DNA from: an uncultured Azohydromonas sp. | GTDB lineage: Bacteria > Pseudomonadota > Gammaproteobacteria > Burkholderiales > Burkholderiaceae_C | DNA: 64,000 nucleotides | Direction: 5' to 3' | Assembly: GCF_937926365.1 (NCBI RefSeq) | Contig: NZ_CALAOH010000128.1 | Coordinates: 1-64,000 of the forward strand | Shown: positions 7,989-15,910 of the stretch, in pieces | Layout: each line of letters begins with the position of its first letter | Numbering within the stretch: the first letter of the stretch is position 1 | The notes under the pieces: generated by a model | What the model was told of the DNA's origin: nothing | Databases searched by the model: none | Seen by the model: the letters and a program-made list of their open reading frames with translations, nothing else | Position numbers and translations under genes: made by a program

Positions 7989-8900
7989 ATGAGCACTCCC
8001 GACCCGAGCATCCCCGACCTGTCGCATGTGGCCCCGCGCGAGAAGGCCGAAATCCTGGCCCAGGCGCTGCCCTACATCCGCCAGTTCCACGGCAAGACCA
8101 TCGTCATCAAGTACGGCGGCAACGCCATGACGGATCCGGCGCTGCAGCAGGACTTCGCCGAGGACGTGGTGCTGTTGAAACTGGTCGGCCTGAATCCCGT
8201 GGTGGTGCACGGCGGCGGTCCGCAGATCGACGAGGCCCTGACGCGCGTGGGCAAGAAGGGCCAGTTCATCCAGGGCATGCGCGTGACCGACGAGGAGACG
8301 ATGGAAGTCGTCGAGTGGGTGCTCGCCGGCCAGGTGCAGCAGGACATCGTGGGCCTGATCAACGCCGCCGGCGGCAAGGCCGTGGGCCTCACGGGCCGCG
8401 ACGGCGGCATGGTCCGCGCGCGCAAGCTCAAGATGGTCGATCGCGACGACCCCGAGAAGCTGCACGACATGGGCCAGGTGGGCGAGATCGAGAGCATCGA
8501 CCCCAGCGTGGTCAAGGCGCTGCAGGACGACCAGTTCATCCCCGTCATCAGCCCCATCGGCTTCGGCAAGGACAACGAGTCCTACAACATCAACGCCGAC
8601 CTGGTGGCCGGCAAGCTCGCCGAGGTGCTGCGCGCCGAGAAGCTCGTCCTGCTGACCAACATCAAGGGCGTGCTGGACAAGGAGGGCAACCTGCTGACCG
8701 ACCTCACGGCCAAGCGCATCGACGAGCTCTTCGCCGACGGCACCATCTCCGGCGGCATGCTGCCCAAGATCGCCTCGGCTTTGGACGCGGCCAAGAACGG
8801 CGTCAACGCCGTGCACATCATCGACGGCCGCGTGCCGCACGCCATGCTGCTGGAGATCCTGACCGACCAGGCCTACGGCACCATGATCCGCTCGCACTGA
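7989..8900 (+). CDS. argB: acetylglutamate kinase
   Basis: This 303-residue amino-acid kinase phosphorylates N-acetyl-L-glutamate in the second step of arginine synthesis. Visible family marks are 'IVIKYGGNAM' near residue 38 (phosphate-binding Lys and Gly-rich loop), 'VVVHGGGPQID' near 74, and 'VLLTNIKGVLDKEGNL' with 'SGGMLPKI' toward the C-terminus. The ATG at 7989 gives the usual family length. A TACAAT hexamer at 7916-7921 could be a -10 box, but no good -35 is seen. It overlaps the next gene's ATG by one base (TGATG). Confidence 0.95.
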   Translation: MSTPDPSIPDLSHVAPREKAEILAQALPYIRQFHGKTIVIKYGGNAMTDPALQQDFAEDVVLLKLVGLNPVVVHGGGPQIDEALTRVGKKGQFIQGMRVTDEETMEVVEWVLAGQVQQDIVGLINAAGGKAVGLTGRDGGMVRARKLKMVDRDDPEKLHDMGQVGEIESIDPSVVKALQDDQFIPVISPIGFGKDNESYNINADLVAGKLAEVLRAEKLVLLTNIKGVLDKEGNLLTDLTAKRIDELFADGTISGGMLPKIASALDAAKNGVNAVHIIDGRVPHAMLLEILTDQAYGTMIRSH

Positions 8901-9592
8901 TGTCGGACGCGTCGAGCGGCCCGGCCCGGCGCCCCGCGGTGCGGGCCTGGCTGTTCGACCTGGACAACACGCTGCACGACGCCTCCAGCGCCGTCTTCGG
9001 CGTGCTCAGCCCGGCGATGACGGACTACATCGCGCAGGAACTGGCACTGGAGCCCGCGGAGGCCGACGCGCTGCGCCGGCGCTACTGGCAGCGCTATGGC
9101 GCCACGCTGCTGGGGCTGATCCGCCACCACGGCATCGAGCCCGCGCACTTCCTGCACCAGACGCACCTGCTGCCCGGGCTGGAGGAGCGGCTGCGCTGCC
9201 ACGCGCACGACGTGGCGGCACTGCGCCGGCTCCCGGGGCGCAAGTACATCCTGACCAACGCGCCGCGCGCCTACGCGCTGCGGGTGCTGCGGCGGCTGGG
9301 CTTCCTGGACGTGTTCGACGGCGTGTTCTCCATCGAGGACATGCGCGTCTTCGGCCACTGGCGGCCCAAGCCGGACCCCCGGATGCTGCAGCGCATCTGC
9401 GTGCGGCTGCGCCTGGCGCCGCGCCAGTGCGCGCTGGTGGAGGACACGCTGGAGCACCAGAAGGGCGCGCGGCGCATCGGCATGCGCACCGTGTGGATGC
9501 AGCGCTGGGCGCACCGCGCGGGGCTGTGCTGCTCGGCCCGGCCGCCCTACGTGGATCGGCGGGTGCGGCGCTTGGCTGCCCTGTGCCGCTAA
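8900..9592 (+). CDS. HAD-family pyrimidine 5'-nucleotidase
   Basis: This 230-residue HAD protein has 'LFDLDNTLHDAS' (nucleophile and acid Asp near residues 20 and 22), 'KYILTNAPRAYA' (motif II), a Lys in 'HWRPKPDP' (motif III) and 'CALVEDTLEHQKGA' (motif IV). This pattern matches the bacterial pyrimidine 5'-nucleotidase group related to yeast Sdt1/Phm8, which dephosphorylates UMP and CMP. The ATG overlaps the argB stop (TGATG), so the two are coupled; this pair followed by a SlmA-like gene is commonly seen in Burkholderiales. Confidence 0.85.
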   Translation: MSDASSGPARRPAVRAWLFDLDNTLHDASSAVFGVLSPAMTDYIAQELALEPAEADALRRRYWQRYGATLLGLIRHHGIEPAHFLHQTHLLPGLEERLRCHAHDVAALRRLPGRKYILTNAPRAYALRVLRRLGFLDVFDGVFSIEDMRVFGHWRPKPDPRMLQRICVRLRLAPRQCALVEDTLEHQKGARRIGMRTVWMQRWAHRAGLCCSARPPYVDRRVRRLAALCR

Positions 9593-9758
9593 GCGGGCAG
9601 AGGGGTTTTCGTCACACGGAAGCATTTCCGAGGAAACTGCCGTAATACGCGATCGGCTTGGCGGCAATCCGCCGTTCCGATGGGCCGCGAAGCAGACCAC
9701 TGGCGGCAAAGCGTCGCAAGAATCCCGTAGTTATTACTACCAACCAAGGGGGCGTTCC

Positions 9759-10400
9759 ATGTCCGACCTGAGTGCAGCCGCCGGAGAGCCCGACGTCATT
9801 CCTCTGAACCTGACGGCGCGGCGCCGCTTGAGGCCTGGTGAGCGGCGCACCCAGATCCTGCAGGCGCTGGCCGCCATGCTGGAGCAGCCTGGCAGCGAGC
9901 GCGTCACCACCGCGGCGTTGGCGGCGCGGCTGGATATCAGCGAGGCGGCGCTGTACCGGCACTTCGTGAGCAAGGCGCAGATGCTGGAGGCGCTGATCGA
10001 CTTCATCGAGACCAGCGTTTTCACGTCGCTGAACCAGATTGCCGAGCGCGAGACGCCCGGCGCGGCGCAGGCGCAGCGCTCGCTGGCGGCGCTGCTGCAG
10101 TTCGCCGAGCACAACCCCGGCATGGCGCGGCTGATGGCCGGCGACGGGCTGGCGCACGAGGACGAGCGGCTCAACACGCGCATGAACGCTTTCTTCGACC
10201 GGCTGGAGAGCCACCTGCGCCAGTGCCTGCGCCAGGCGGCGCAGGCCTCGGGCTCCGAATCCCCCACGGTGGACGCGCAGGTGCAGGCCTCCGTGCTGTG
10301 CGCCTTCGCGCTGGGGCGGCTGCAGCGCTTCACGCGCTCGGGCTTCAACCGTCCGCCCACCGAGCACCTGGACGCCGTGCTGGCCCTGGTGCTGCGCTGA
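9759..10400 (+). CDS. slmA: TetR-family nucleoid occlusion factor SlmA
   Basis: This 213-residue protein begins with a TetR helix-turn-helix: 'ERRTQILQALAAMLEQPG' and 'VTTAALAARLDISEAALYRHF' at about residues 29-68. The C-terminal part ('FAEHNPGMARLMAGDGLAHE') is the SlmA-specific ligand-free domain. SlmA binds chromosomal sites and blocks FtsZ assembly over the nucleoid. AAGGGGG precedes the ATG. Its position downstream of argB and the pyrimidine nucleotidase is normal for the order, so it is unlikely to be a butyrolactone receptor even though those are also TetR proteins. Confidence 0.85.
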   Translation: MSDLSAAAGEPDVIPLNLTARRRLRPGERRTQILQALAAMLEQPGSERVTTAALAARLDISEAALYRHFVSKAQMLEALIDFIETSVFTSLNQIAERETPGAAQAQRSLAALLQFAEHNPGMARLMAGDGLAHEDERLNTRMNAFFDRLESHLRQCLRQAAQASGSESPTVDAQVQASVLCAFALGRLQRFTRSGFNRPPTEHLDAVLALVLR

Positions 10401-10419
10401 AGGCGGCACCATCGCCGCC

Positions 10420-11076
10420 ATGAATGGCGGCGAAACCTGGATCGAACGCGGCGGCGAGCGGTTGCAGCTCCTGGCCGAGCGCGCGCTGTGGTGGCCGGCG
10501 CGGCAGGCGCTGCTGGTGGCGGACGCGCATTTCGGCAAGGCCGCGAGTTTCAGGCGGCTCGGCGTGCCGGTGCCGCAGGGCACCACGGGGCGCAATCTCG
10601 ACGTCCTCTCCGGGCTGATCGAGCGCCACGGCGCCCGGCGGCTGCTGGTGCTGGGCGACTTACTGCATTCGGCGCACGCCCACGACGCGCCGGACACCCT
10701 GGCGGCACTCGCGGCCTGGCGCGCGGCGCGGGTGGACCTGCGGATCGTGCTGGTGCGCGGCAACCACGACGACCGCGCCGGCGACCCGCCGGCGGCGCTG
10801 GGCATCGAGGTGGTGGACGAACCGCTGCGACTGGCCGGGCTGGCGCTGTGCCACCACCCGCGGGCGCTGCCCGGCGCCTACGTGCTGGCGGGGCACCTGC
10901 ACCCCTGCATCACCATCGGGCGCGGCTTCGATCGGCTGCGCCTGCCTTGCTTCCACTTCGGGCCGGCGGTAGGTGTGCTGCCGGCCTTCGGCGCCTTCAC
11001 CGGCATGCATCCGGTGCGTCCGGGCCGTGCGGACGAGGTGTACGTGGTGGCGGGCGAGGTGGTGCGGCGGGTGTAG
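10420..11076 (+). CDS. pdeM: PdeM-family metallophosphoesterase (ligase-associated DNA repair)
   Basis: This 218-residue calcineurin-like phosphoesterase has the metal-binding motifs 'VADAHFGKAASFRR' (about 34-47), 'LLVLGDLLHSAH', 'VLVRGNHDDRAG' and 'LAGHLHPCI'. The sequence matches the PdeM family, single-domain nucleases named for association with a bacterial DNA ligase and helicase repair set. The usual partners (LigB-type ligase, Lhr helicase, exonuclease) are absent from this window, so it either works alone or with genes elsewhere. The start is 19 bp after slmA on the same strand. Confidence 0.85.
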   Translation: MNGGETWIERGGERLQLLAERALWWPARQALLVADAHFGKAASFRRLGVPVPQGTTGRNLDVLSGLIERHGARRLLVLGDLLHSAHAHDAPDTLAALAAWRAARVDLRIVLVRGNHDDRAGDPPAALGIEVVDEPLRLAGLALCHHPRALPGAYVLAGHLHPCITIGRGFDRLRLPCFHFGPAVGVLPAFGAFTGMHPVRPGRADEVYVVAGEVVRRV

Positions 11077-11165
11077 CGGGCTGCGTCCGACCTCGGCGGA
11101 GGGCGGTACGGGGCTGGCTACACTGCGCAGCTTTTCGCATAACCCCCCGGTTCGTCCTGCCTGCC

Positions 11166-12098
11166 ATGCCTGATTTCGATTCCCTGATCGCGCGCGCCGA
11201 GGCGCTGTTGAGCCGTCTGGAGGCGGTGTTGCCGCAGCCGATGGCCGCGCCGGACTGGGGCGCCTCGGTGGCGTTCCGCTACCGCCGCCGCCGCGGTGCC
11301 GGCGTGCTGGAGCCGGTGCGGCACGTGGCGGGCATCCGCCTGTCGGACCTCAAGGAGGTCGAGCCGCAGAAGGACAAGCTGCTGCGCAACACGGCGCAGT
11401 TCGTGGCCGGCAAGCCCGCCAACAACGCGCTGCTCACCGGCGCGCGCGGCACGGGTAAGAGCTCGCTGGTGAAGGCCTGCCTCAACGAGCTCTCGCCGCA
11501 GGGACTGCGGCTGATCGAGGTGGACAAGGCCGACATGGTCGATCTGCCCGACTTGGTGGAGCTGGTCGCGGAGCGTCCGGAGCGCTTCATCGTGTTCTGC
11601 GACGACCTGAGCTTCGACGAGGGCGAGCCGGGCTACAAGGCGCTGAAGTCGATCCTGGACGGCTCCGTGGCGCAGGCCAGCGACAACGTGCTGATCTACG
11701 CCACCAGCAACCGCCGGCACCTGCTGCCCGAGTACATGAAGGAGAACCTCAGCTACACGCACACCGCCGACGGCGAGGTGCATCCAGGCGAGGTGGTGGA
11801 GGAGAAGATCTCGCTGTCCGAACGCTTCGGGCTGTGGGTGAGCTTCTACCCCTTCAGCCAGGGCGAATACCTGGCGATCGTGGCGCAGTGGTTGCGCAAC
11901 CTGGGCGTGCCGGAGGAGCAGATCGTGCCGGCCCAGAAGGCCTCGCTGGTGTGGGCGCTGGAGCGCGGTTCGCGCTCGGGGCGCGTGGCCTACCAGTTCG
12001 CGCGCGACTGGGCCGGGCGCGCGCACGGGGGCGACCTGGCGCCGCCGCCGGCGGTGGCCGACGACGAGGAGCCGCCGCAGGGGCTGGACCATGTCTGA
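11166..12098 (+). CDS. DUF815 AAA-type ATPase
   Basis: This 310-residue P-loop ATPase has Walker A 'LTGARGTGKSSLVKA' near residues 94-108, Walker B 'FIVFCDDLSFDEGE' near 140-153 and a sensor-like 'VLIYATSNRRHLLPEY'. It matches the widespread DUF815 family, whose function is not established. The ATG at 11166 lacks a good ribosome-binding site but gives the usual family start. The 3' end overlaps mutT by 8 bp, suggesting coupling. Confidence 0.85.
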   Translation: MPDFDSLIARAEALLSRLEAVLPQPMAAPDWGASVAFRYRRRRGAGVLEPVRHVAGIRLSDLKEVEPQKDKLLRNTAQFVAGKPANNALLTGARGTGKSSLVKACLNELSPQGLRLIEVDKADMVDLPDLVELVAERPERFIVFCDDLSFDEGEPGYKALKSILDGSVAQASDNVLIYATSNRRHLLPEYMKENLSYTHTADGEVHPGEVVEEKISLSERFGLWVSFYPFSQGEYLAIVAQWLRNLGVPEEQIVPAQKASLVWALERGSRSGRVAYQFARDWAGRAHGGDLAPPPAVADDEEPPQGLDHV

Positions 12099-12567
12099 GG
12101 CGCGGCGCATCACGCAGCTTCCGGACGGCTGCACGCCGGTGGAGGTGGCGGTGGGCGTGCTGATCGAGCGCGACGGCGAGGGCAACGAAGGGCGCTTCCT
12201 GCTCACCAGCCGGCCCGAGGGGAAGGTCTACGCCGGGCACTGGGAGTTCCCGGGCGGCAAGCTCGAAGCCGGCGAGAGCGTCGAGGAAGCGCTGCGGCGG
12301 GAACTGCACGAGGAGCTGGGGATCGACATCGATGTCGCCAGCGTGCGGCGCTGGCACGTGGAGATGTTCGACTACCCGCACGCGCTGGTGCGGCTGCACT
12401 TCTGCAAGGTCTACGACTGGACGGGCGAGTTCCAGATGCGCGAGGCGCAGCAGATGGCCTGGCAGACGCTGCCGGTGCAGGTTCGGCCGGTGCTGCCAGG
12501 CACCATTCCCGTGCTGCAGTGGTTCGCGCAGGAGCGCGGGCACGCCGGGACCACCCATATCGACTGA
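12091..12567 (+). CDS. mutT: NUDIX hydrolase, MutT-like 8-oxo-dGTP diphosphatase
   Basis: This 158-residue protein has a complete Nudix box, GGKLEAGESVEEALRRELHE plus ELGI (about residues 51-74), fitting GX5EX7REUXEEXGU. 'VGVLIERDGEG' at the start and 'GHWEFPGGKLE' are typical of MutT, which hydrolyses 8-oxo-dGTP to keep it out of DNA. The C-terminal ~60 residues match the family. It overlaps the DUF815 gene upstream and is followed 13 bp later by hisI. Confidence 0.85.
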   Translation: MSEARRITQLPDGCTPVEVAVGVLIERDGEGNEGRFLLTSRPEGKVYAGHWEFPGGKLEAGESVEEALRRELHEELGIDIDVASVRRWHVEMFDYPHALVRLHFCKVYDWTGEFQMREAQQMAWQTLPVQVRPVLPGTIPVLQWFAQERGHAGTTHID

Positions 12568-12580
12568 GTACACTGAAACG

Positions 12581-12976
12581 ATGGATTGGCTGGATGAAGT
12601 GAAGTGGGACCGCGACGGTCTCGTGCCCGCGATCGCGCAGGAAGCGTCCAGCGGCGACGTGCTGATGTTCGCGTGGATGAACCGCGAGTCGCTGGCGCTG
12701 ACGCTGCAGCGCGGCGAGGCGGTGTACTGGAGCCGCTCGCGCCAGCGGCTGTGGCACAAGGGCGAAGAATCGGGCCACGTGCAGCAGGTGCACGAGATCC
12801 GGCTCGACTGCGACGCCGACGTGGTACTGCTGAAGGTGACGCAGCGCGGGCACGAGCCCGGCATCGCGTGCCACACCGGGCGCCATTCCTGCTTCTACCG
12901 CCGGCTGGACCGGGACAGCGGCGCCTGGAGCGCCGTGGACCCGGTGCTCAAGGATCCGGAGAGCATCTACAAATGA
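12581..12976 (+). CDS. hisI: phosphoribosyl-AMP cyclohydrolase
   Basis: This 131-residue enzyme opens the adenine ring of PR-AMP in histidine synthesis. Signature blocks are 'MFAWMNRESLALTL' (about 29-42), 'VYWSRSRQRLWHKGEESG' (about 48-65), 'DCDADVVLLKV' (metal-binding Asp residues) and 'GIACHTGRHSCFYRRL' (zinc Cys and His). It overlaps hisE by four bases (ATGA). The other his genes, which usually lie just upstream, are replaced here by DUF815-mutT. Confidence 0.95.
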   Translation: MDWLDEVKWDRDGLVPAIAQEASSGDVLMFAWMNRESLALTLQRGEAVYWSRSRQRLWHKGEESGHVQQVHEIRLDCDADVVLLKVTQRGHEPGIACHTGRHSCFYRRLDRDSGAWSAVDPVLKDPESIYK

Positions 12977-13323
12977 GCGAAGAACGAGTGCAACTGGGCG
13001 ACGCGGTGCTGGCGCGGCTGGCCGAGGTGATCGAGTCGCGGCTGCCGGCCAACGGCGGCGACCCGGCCAAGAGCTACGTCGCCAAGCTCTCGGCCAAGGG
13101 CCTGGACGCGGTGCTGAAGAAGGTGGGCGAGGAGGCGGTCGAGGTCGTGATGGCGGCCAAGGACGGCGCCCGCGACAAGGTCGTCTACGAGGTGGCGGAC
13201 CTGTGGTTCCACAGCCTGGTGGCGCTGGCGCAGTTCGGCCTGCGCCCGTCCGACGTGCTGGCCGAGCTGGCGCGGCGCGAGGGGCTGTCGGGGCTGGAGG
13301 AGTTTGCCCAGCGCAAGGGCTGA
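12973..13323 (+). CDS. hisE: phosphoribosyl-ATP diphosphatase
   Basis: This 116-residue all-alpha NTP pyrophosphohydrolase of the MazG-like superfamily hydrolyses PR-ATP to PR-AMP, the step before HisI. 'SYVAKLSAKGLDAVLKKVGE' and 'EAVEVVMAAK' (about residues 38-62) carry the acidic Mg-binding EExxE-type cluster, followed by 'YEVADLWFHSLVALAQ'. The ATG overlaps the hisI stop. HisI and HisE are separate proteins here, not fused as in enterobacteria. Confidence 0.95.
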   Translation: MSEERVQLGDAVLARLAEVIESRLPANGGDPAKSYVAKLSAKGLDAVLKKVGEEAVEVVMAAKDGARDKVVYEVADLWFHSLVALAQFGLRPSDVLAELARREGLSGLEEFAQRKG

Positions 13324-13350
13324 GGCCCGCAACCCCCGAGAGGATCCGCC

Positions 13351-13749
13351 ATGGCCCTGCCACCGGTGCTGCCGCCCGACAACGTGCCCGACTGGGAGCG
13401 CGACCAGCATCTGCGCACCATCGGCCACATCAGCTACGCGCTGCACGCCATCGTGGCCGTGGGCGCGGTGCTGCCGGCCTTCCAGCCCAGCGTGCTGCTG
13501 CTGGTGGCGGCCTTCATCCTGGACCTGGTGAAGAAGGACGACGCGCAGGGCAGCTGGCAGCAGTCGCACTTCTCCTGGCGCATCCGCAGCGTGCTGTGGG
13601 CCGCCGGGCTGTACCTGGTGACGGCGCCGCTGTGGCTGCTGTTCTTCATTCCCGGGTGGATTGCCTGGGGCGTGATTTCCATCTGGTTCATCTATCGCGT
13701 GGTGCGCGGCTGGCTCGCCCTCAACGAGCGCCGGCCCATGCCCGAATAA
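13351..13749 (+). CDS. DUF4870-like small membrane protein
   Basis: This 132-residue protein has a hydrophilic N-terminus ('WERDQHLRTIGHISYALHAI') followed by three or four hydrophobic segments; the last two are split by a conserved-looking Pro-Gly turn ('LLFFIPGWIAWGVISIWF'). It belongs with the small integral membrane proteins annotated DUF4870 that sit between hisE and the HIT gene in many Burkholderiales. No function is known. It ends 22 bp before the HIT gene. Confidence 0.7.
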   Translation: MALPPVLPPDNVPDWERDQHLRTIGHISYALHAIVAVGAVLPAFQPSVLLLVAAFILDLVKKDDAQGSWQQSHFSWRIRSVLWAAGLYLVTAPLWLLFFIPGWIAWGVISIWFIYRVVRGWLALNERRPMPE

Positions 13750-13771
13750 CGAACACCCTCTGCCCATCACC

Positions 13772-14119
13772 ATGAGCACCGACCCGAACTGCATCTTCTG
13801 CAAGATCGCCGCTGGCCAGATCCCGTCGCGCAAGGCGTACGAGGACGAGGAGATCCTGGCCTTCCACGACATCGCCCCCTGGGCGCCGGTGCACGTGCTG
13901 CTGATCCCCAAGCTGCACATTCCTTCCATGGTCGAGGTCGGGCCGGAGCACGCACCGCTGCTGGGCAAGATGATGGCGCTGGGACCCAGGCTCATGCGCG
14001 AGCTGGGTGTGACCAACGGCTTCCGCACCATCGTCAACACCGGCGCCGACGGCGGGCAGGAGGTGGGGCACCTGCACATCCATTTCATCGGGGGTCCGCG
14101 GCCGTGGAAAAAGGGCTGA
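13772..14119 (+). CDS. hinT: HIT-family nucleotide hydrolase (HinT-like)
   Basis: This 115-residue histidine triad protein starts with 'CIFCKIAAGQIPSRKAYED' (zinc-type CxxC) and ends in the triad 'GQEVGHLHIHFIGG' (about residues 94-107), where the HxHxH set forms the AMP-binding active site. HinT-type enzymes hydrolyse adenosine phosphoramidates and aminoacyl-AMP. Its location between his genes and tatABC is standard in this order. Confidence 0.88.
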   Translation: MSTDPNCIFCKIAAGQIPSRKAYEDEEILAFHDIAPWAPVHVLLIPKLHIPSMVEVGPEHAPLLGKMMALGPRLMRELGVTNGFRTIVNTGADGGQEVGHLHIHFIGGPRPWKKG

Positions 14120-14187
14120 ACTTCAGCTTATTCCACGAGACAGACAAACCAAGCCCGGACGGGGAAAGCTGTCATACGGCCACCCCC

Positions 14188-14193
14188 TAGAAT
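14188..14193 (+). promoter_or_regulatory. candidate -10 element for tatABC
   Basis: TAGAAT lies 28 bp before the tatA ATG, in the 101-bp gap after hinT. A strong -35 is not visible. The same hexamer occurs ahead of petA, which supports but does not prove a vegetative promoter. Confidence 0.35.
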
Positions 14194-14220
14194 CCCGGGA
14201 TTGAACAAGGAGTTCCGGAC

Positions 14221-14475
14221 ATGGGTTCTTTCAGCATCTGGCATTGGCTGATCGTGCTGCTGGTGGTGGTGCTGATCTTTGGCACCAAGAAGCTCAAGAA
14301 TTTGGGCTCGGACCTCGGAGGCGCGGTCAAGGGTTTCAAGGACGGCATGAAGGGGGCGGCGGAAGACAGCGGCTCGCCCACCACGACGACCACCGTGCCG
14401 CCGCAGCAGGTGAGCACGACGCACAAGGCCACCGATCCCAACACGGTGGATGTGGAGGCCCGGACCAAGTCCTGA
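14221..14475 (+). CDS. tatA: twin-arginine translocase subunit TatA
   Basis: This 84-residue protein has the TatA plan: a short N-terminus, one membrane helix ('IWHWLIVLLVVVLIFG', about residues 6-21), the 'FG-TKKL' hinge and an amphipathic helix ('LGSDLGGAVKGFKDGMKG'), then a polar Ser/Thr tail. TatA oligomers form the pore for folded proteins. AAGGAG precedes the ATG. It is the first gene of tatABC; likely substrates in this window are the Rieske protein PetA and possibly the DUF411 and Bug proteins, which carry RR leaders. Confidence 0.93.
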   Translation: MGSFSIWHWLIVLLVVVLIFGTKKLKNLGSDLGGAVKGFKDGMKGAAEDSGSPTTTTTVPPQQVSTTHKATDPNTVDVEARTKS

Positions 14476-14575
14476 GCCTGAACCGCAGGCGGTGAGGCCC
14501 GCCGCGTCGGCATGACGCCCCGGGCCACATCGCAGTTCACTTGCGGCGCCGCGGCGCCGCGCAACCTGTCTCCGG

Positions 14576-15064
14576 ATGATCGATTTCGGTTTCGACAAGC
14601 TGGCGCTCATTGGCGCGGTGGCGCTGATCGTCATTGGCCCCGAGAAGCTGCCGCGCGTGGCGCGCACGGTGGGTCACCTCGTGGGCAAGGCGCAGCGCTA
14701 CGTGGCCGACGTCAAGGCCGAGGTCAACCGCTCCATCGAGCTCGATGAACTCAAGAAGATGAAAACGCAGTTCGAGGATGCGGCACGCAACGTCGAACAG
14801 AGCGTGAACCAGGAGTTGCACGACACCACGCGCGACCTGGAACAGAGCTGGAACCAGGCTACGGGTTTCGACGGCAGCGGCACGGACGGCAGCGGCACCA
14901 CGCTGGAGTCTCCGCCGCCGCAATACCAGCACCCGCGCAAGAACTGGCGGCTCAAGCGGGGCGCGACGCCGCTCTGGTACAAGCAGCGCAACGGCGTGCG
15001 CACGCGCGCCCAGTCGGGCGCGGCACGGGTGGCACGCTTCAGGCCGCCGCGCGCTTCCTCATGA
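14576..15064 (+). CDS. tatB: twin-arginine translocase subunit TatB
   Basis: This 162-residue protein begins 'MIDFGFDKLALIGAVALIVI' with the TatB-specific 'GPEKLPRVARTVG' hinge, followed by a long amphipathic helix and an extended polar tail. TatB works with TatC as the receptor for RR signal peptides. A perfect 15-bp tandem duplication (14870-14899) encodes DGSGT twice near residue 100, a likely slippage product. The 3' end overlaps tatC by 4 bp (ATGA). Confidence 0.93.
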   Translation: MIDFGFDKLALIGAVALIVIGPEKLPRVARTVGHLVGKAQRYVADVKAEVNRSIELDELKKMKTQFEDAARNVEQSVNQELHDTTRDLEQSWNQATGFDGSGTDGSGTTLESPPPQYQHPRKNWRLKRGATPLWYKQRNGVRTRAQSGAARVARFRPPRASS

Positions 15065-15858
15065 GCGGCCAGCCTCCCAAGGACGAACTCGAGGGCACCG
15101 AGCAGCCGTTCGTCGAACACCTGGTCGAGCTGCGCGACCGCCTGATCAAGGCCCTGCTGGCCGTGGGCGTCGTCTTTGGCGTCCTGGCCTTCTATCCCGG
15201 CCCTGGCGCGCTCTACGACCTGCTGGCCGCGCCGTTGGTGGCCAATCTGCCGGAAGGCGCGACGCTGATCGCCACCAGCGTCATCTCGCCGTTCCTGGTG
15301 CCGCTGAAGATCACGCTGATGGCGGCGTTCCTGATTGCGCTGCCGGTGGTGCTCTACCAGGTCTGGGCCTTCGTGGCGCCGGGCCTGTATTCGCACGAGA
15401 AGCGCCTGGTGCTGCCGCTGGTGGTGGCCAGCACGCTGTTGTTTGCGCTGGGGGTGGCGTTCTGCTACTTCTTCGTGTTCGGGCAGGTCTTCAAGTTCAT
15501 CCAGGGCTTCGCGCCCAAGAGCATCACGGCGGCGCCGGACATCGAGGCCTACCTCAGCTTCGTGCTGACCATGTTCATCGCCTTCGGCGCCGCCTTCGAG
15601 GTGCCGGTGGCGGTGGTGCTGCTGGCACGCATGGGCGTGGTGAGCATCGAACAGCTCAAGGCCTGGCGTGGCTACTTCATCGTGGTGGCCTTCATCATCG
15701 CCGCGGTGATCACACCGCCGGACGTGGTGTCGCAGCTCTCGCTGGCGATCCCGATGTGCCTGCTGTACGAGCTGGGGCTGTGGGCTGCCAAGCTCTTCAT
15801 CCGCACCACCAAGGCGCCGGACGAGGAAGAGGCGGGCAGCAGCGACAAGGCCGCCTGA
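15061..15858 (+). CDS. tatC: twin-arginine translocase subunit TatC
   Basis: This 265-residue protein has six membrane helices and starts with the TatC signature 'EQPFVEHLVELRDRLIKAL' (about residues 14-32), which contacts the RR motif. 'YQVWAFVAPGLYSHEKR' and 'ITPPDVVSQLSLAIPMCLLY' are further conserved blocks. It is the last gene of tatABC and ends 26 bp before a strong hairpin. Confidence 0.95.
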   Translation: MSGQPPKDELEGTEQPFVEHLVELRDRLIKALLAVGVVFGVLAFYPGPGALYDLLAAPLVANLPEGATLIATSVISPFLVPLKITLMAAFLIALPVVLYQVWAFVAPGLYSHEKRLVLPLVVASTLLFALGVAFCYFFVFGQVFKFIQGFAPKSITAAPDIEAYLSFVLTMFIAFGAAFEVPVAVVLLARMGVVSIEQLKAWRGYFIVVAFIIAAVITPPDVVSQLSLAIPMCLLYELGLWAAKLFIRTTKAPDEEEAGSSDKAA

Positions 15859-15884
15859 GCGATCTTTTCCCTGGCCTGAAAGCA

Positions 15885-15910
15885 AACGGCGGCCCAATGG
15901 CCGCCGTTTT
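15885..15910. terminator. Rho-independent terminator between tatC and the DegS-like gene
   Basis: A perfect 10-bp stem, AACGGCGGCC (15885-15894) with GGCCGCCGTT (15899-15908), has a CAAT loop and ends in TTTT on the + strand. It lies between convergent genes; its right end touches the stop of the minus-strand gene, so it may act in both directions. Confidence 0.65.

Noticed and set aside
9759..10400. TetR protein considered as the receptor for the AfsA-like pathway
   Set aside because: Its C-terminal half and its place after argB and the nucleotidase match SlmA, a housekeeping division regulator.
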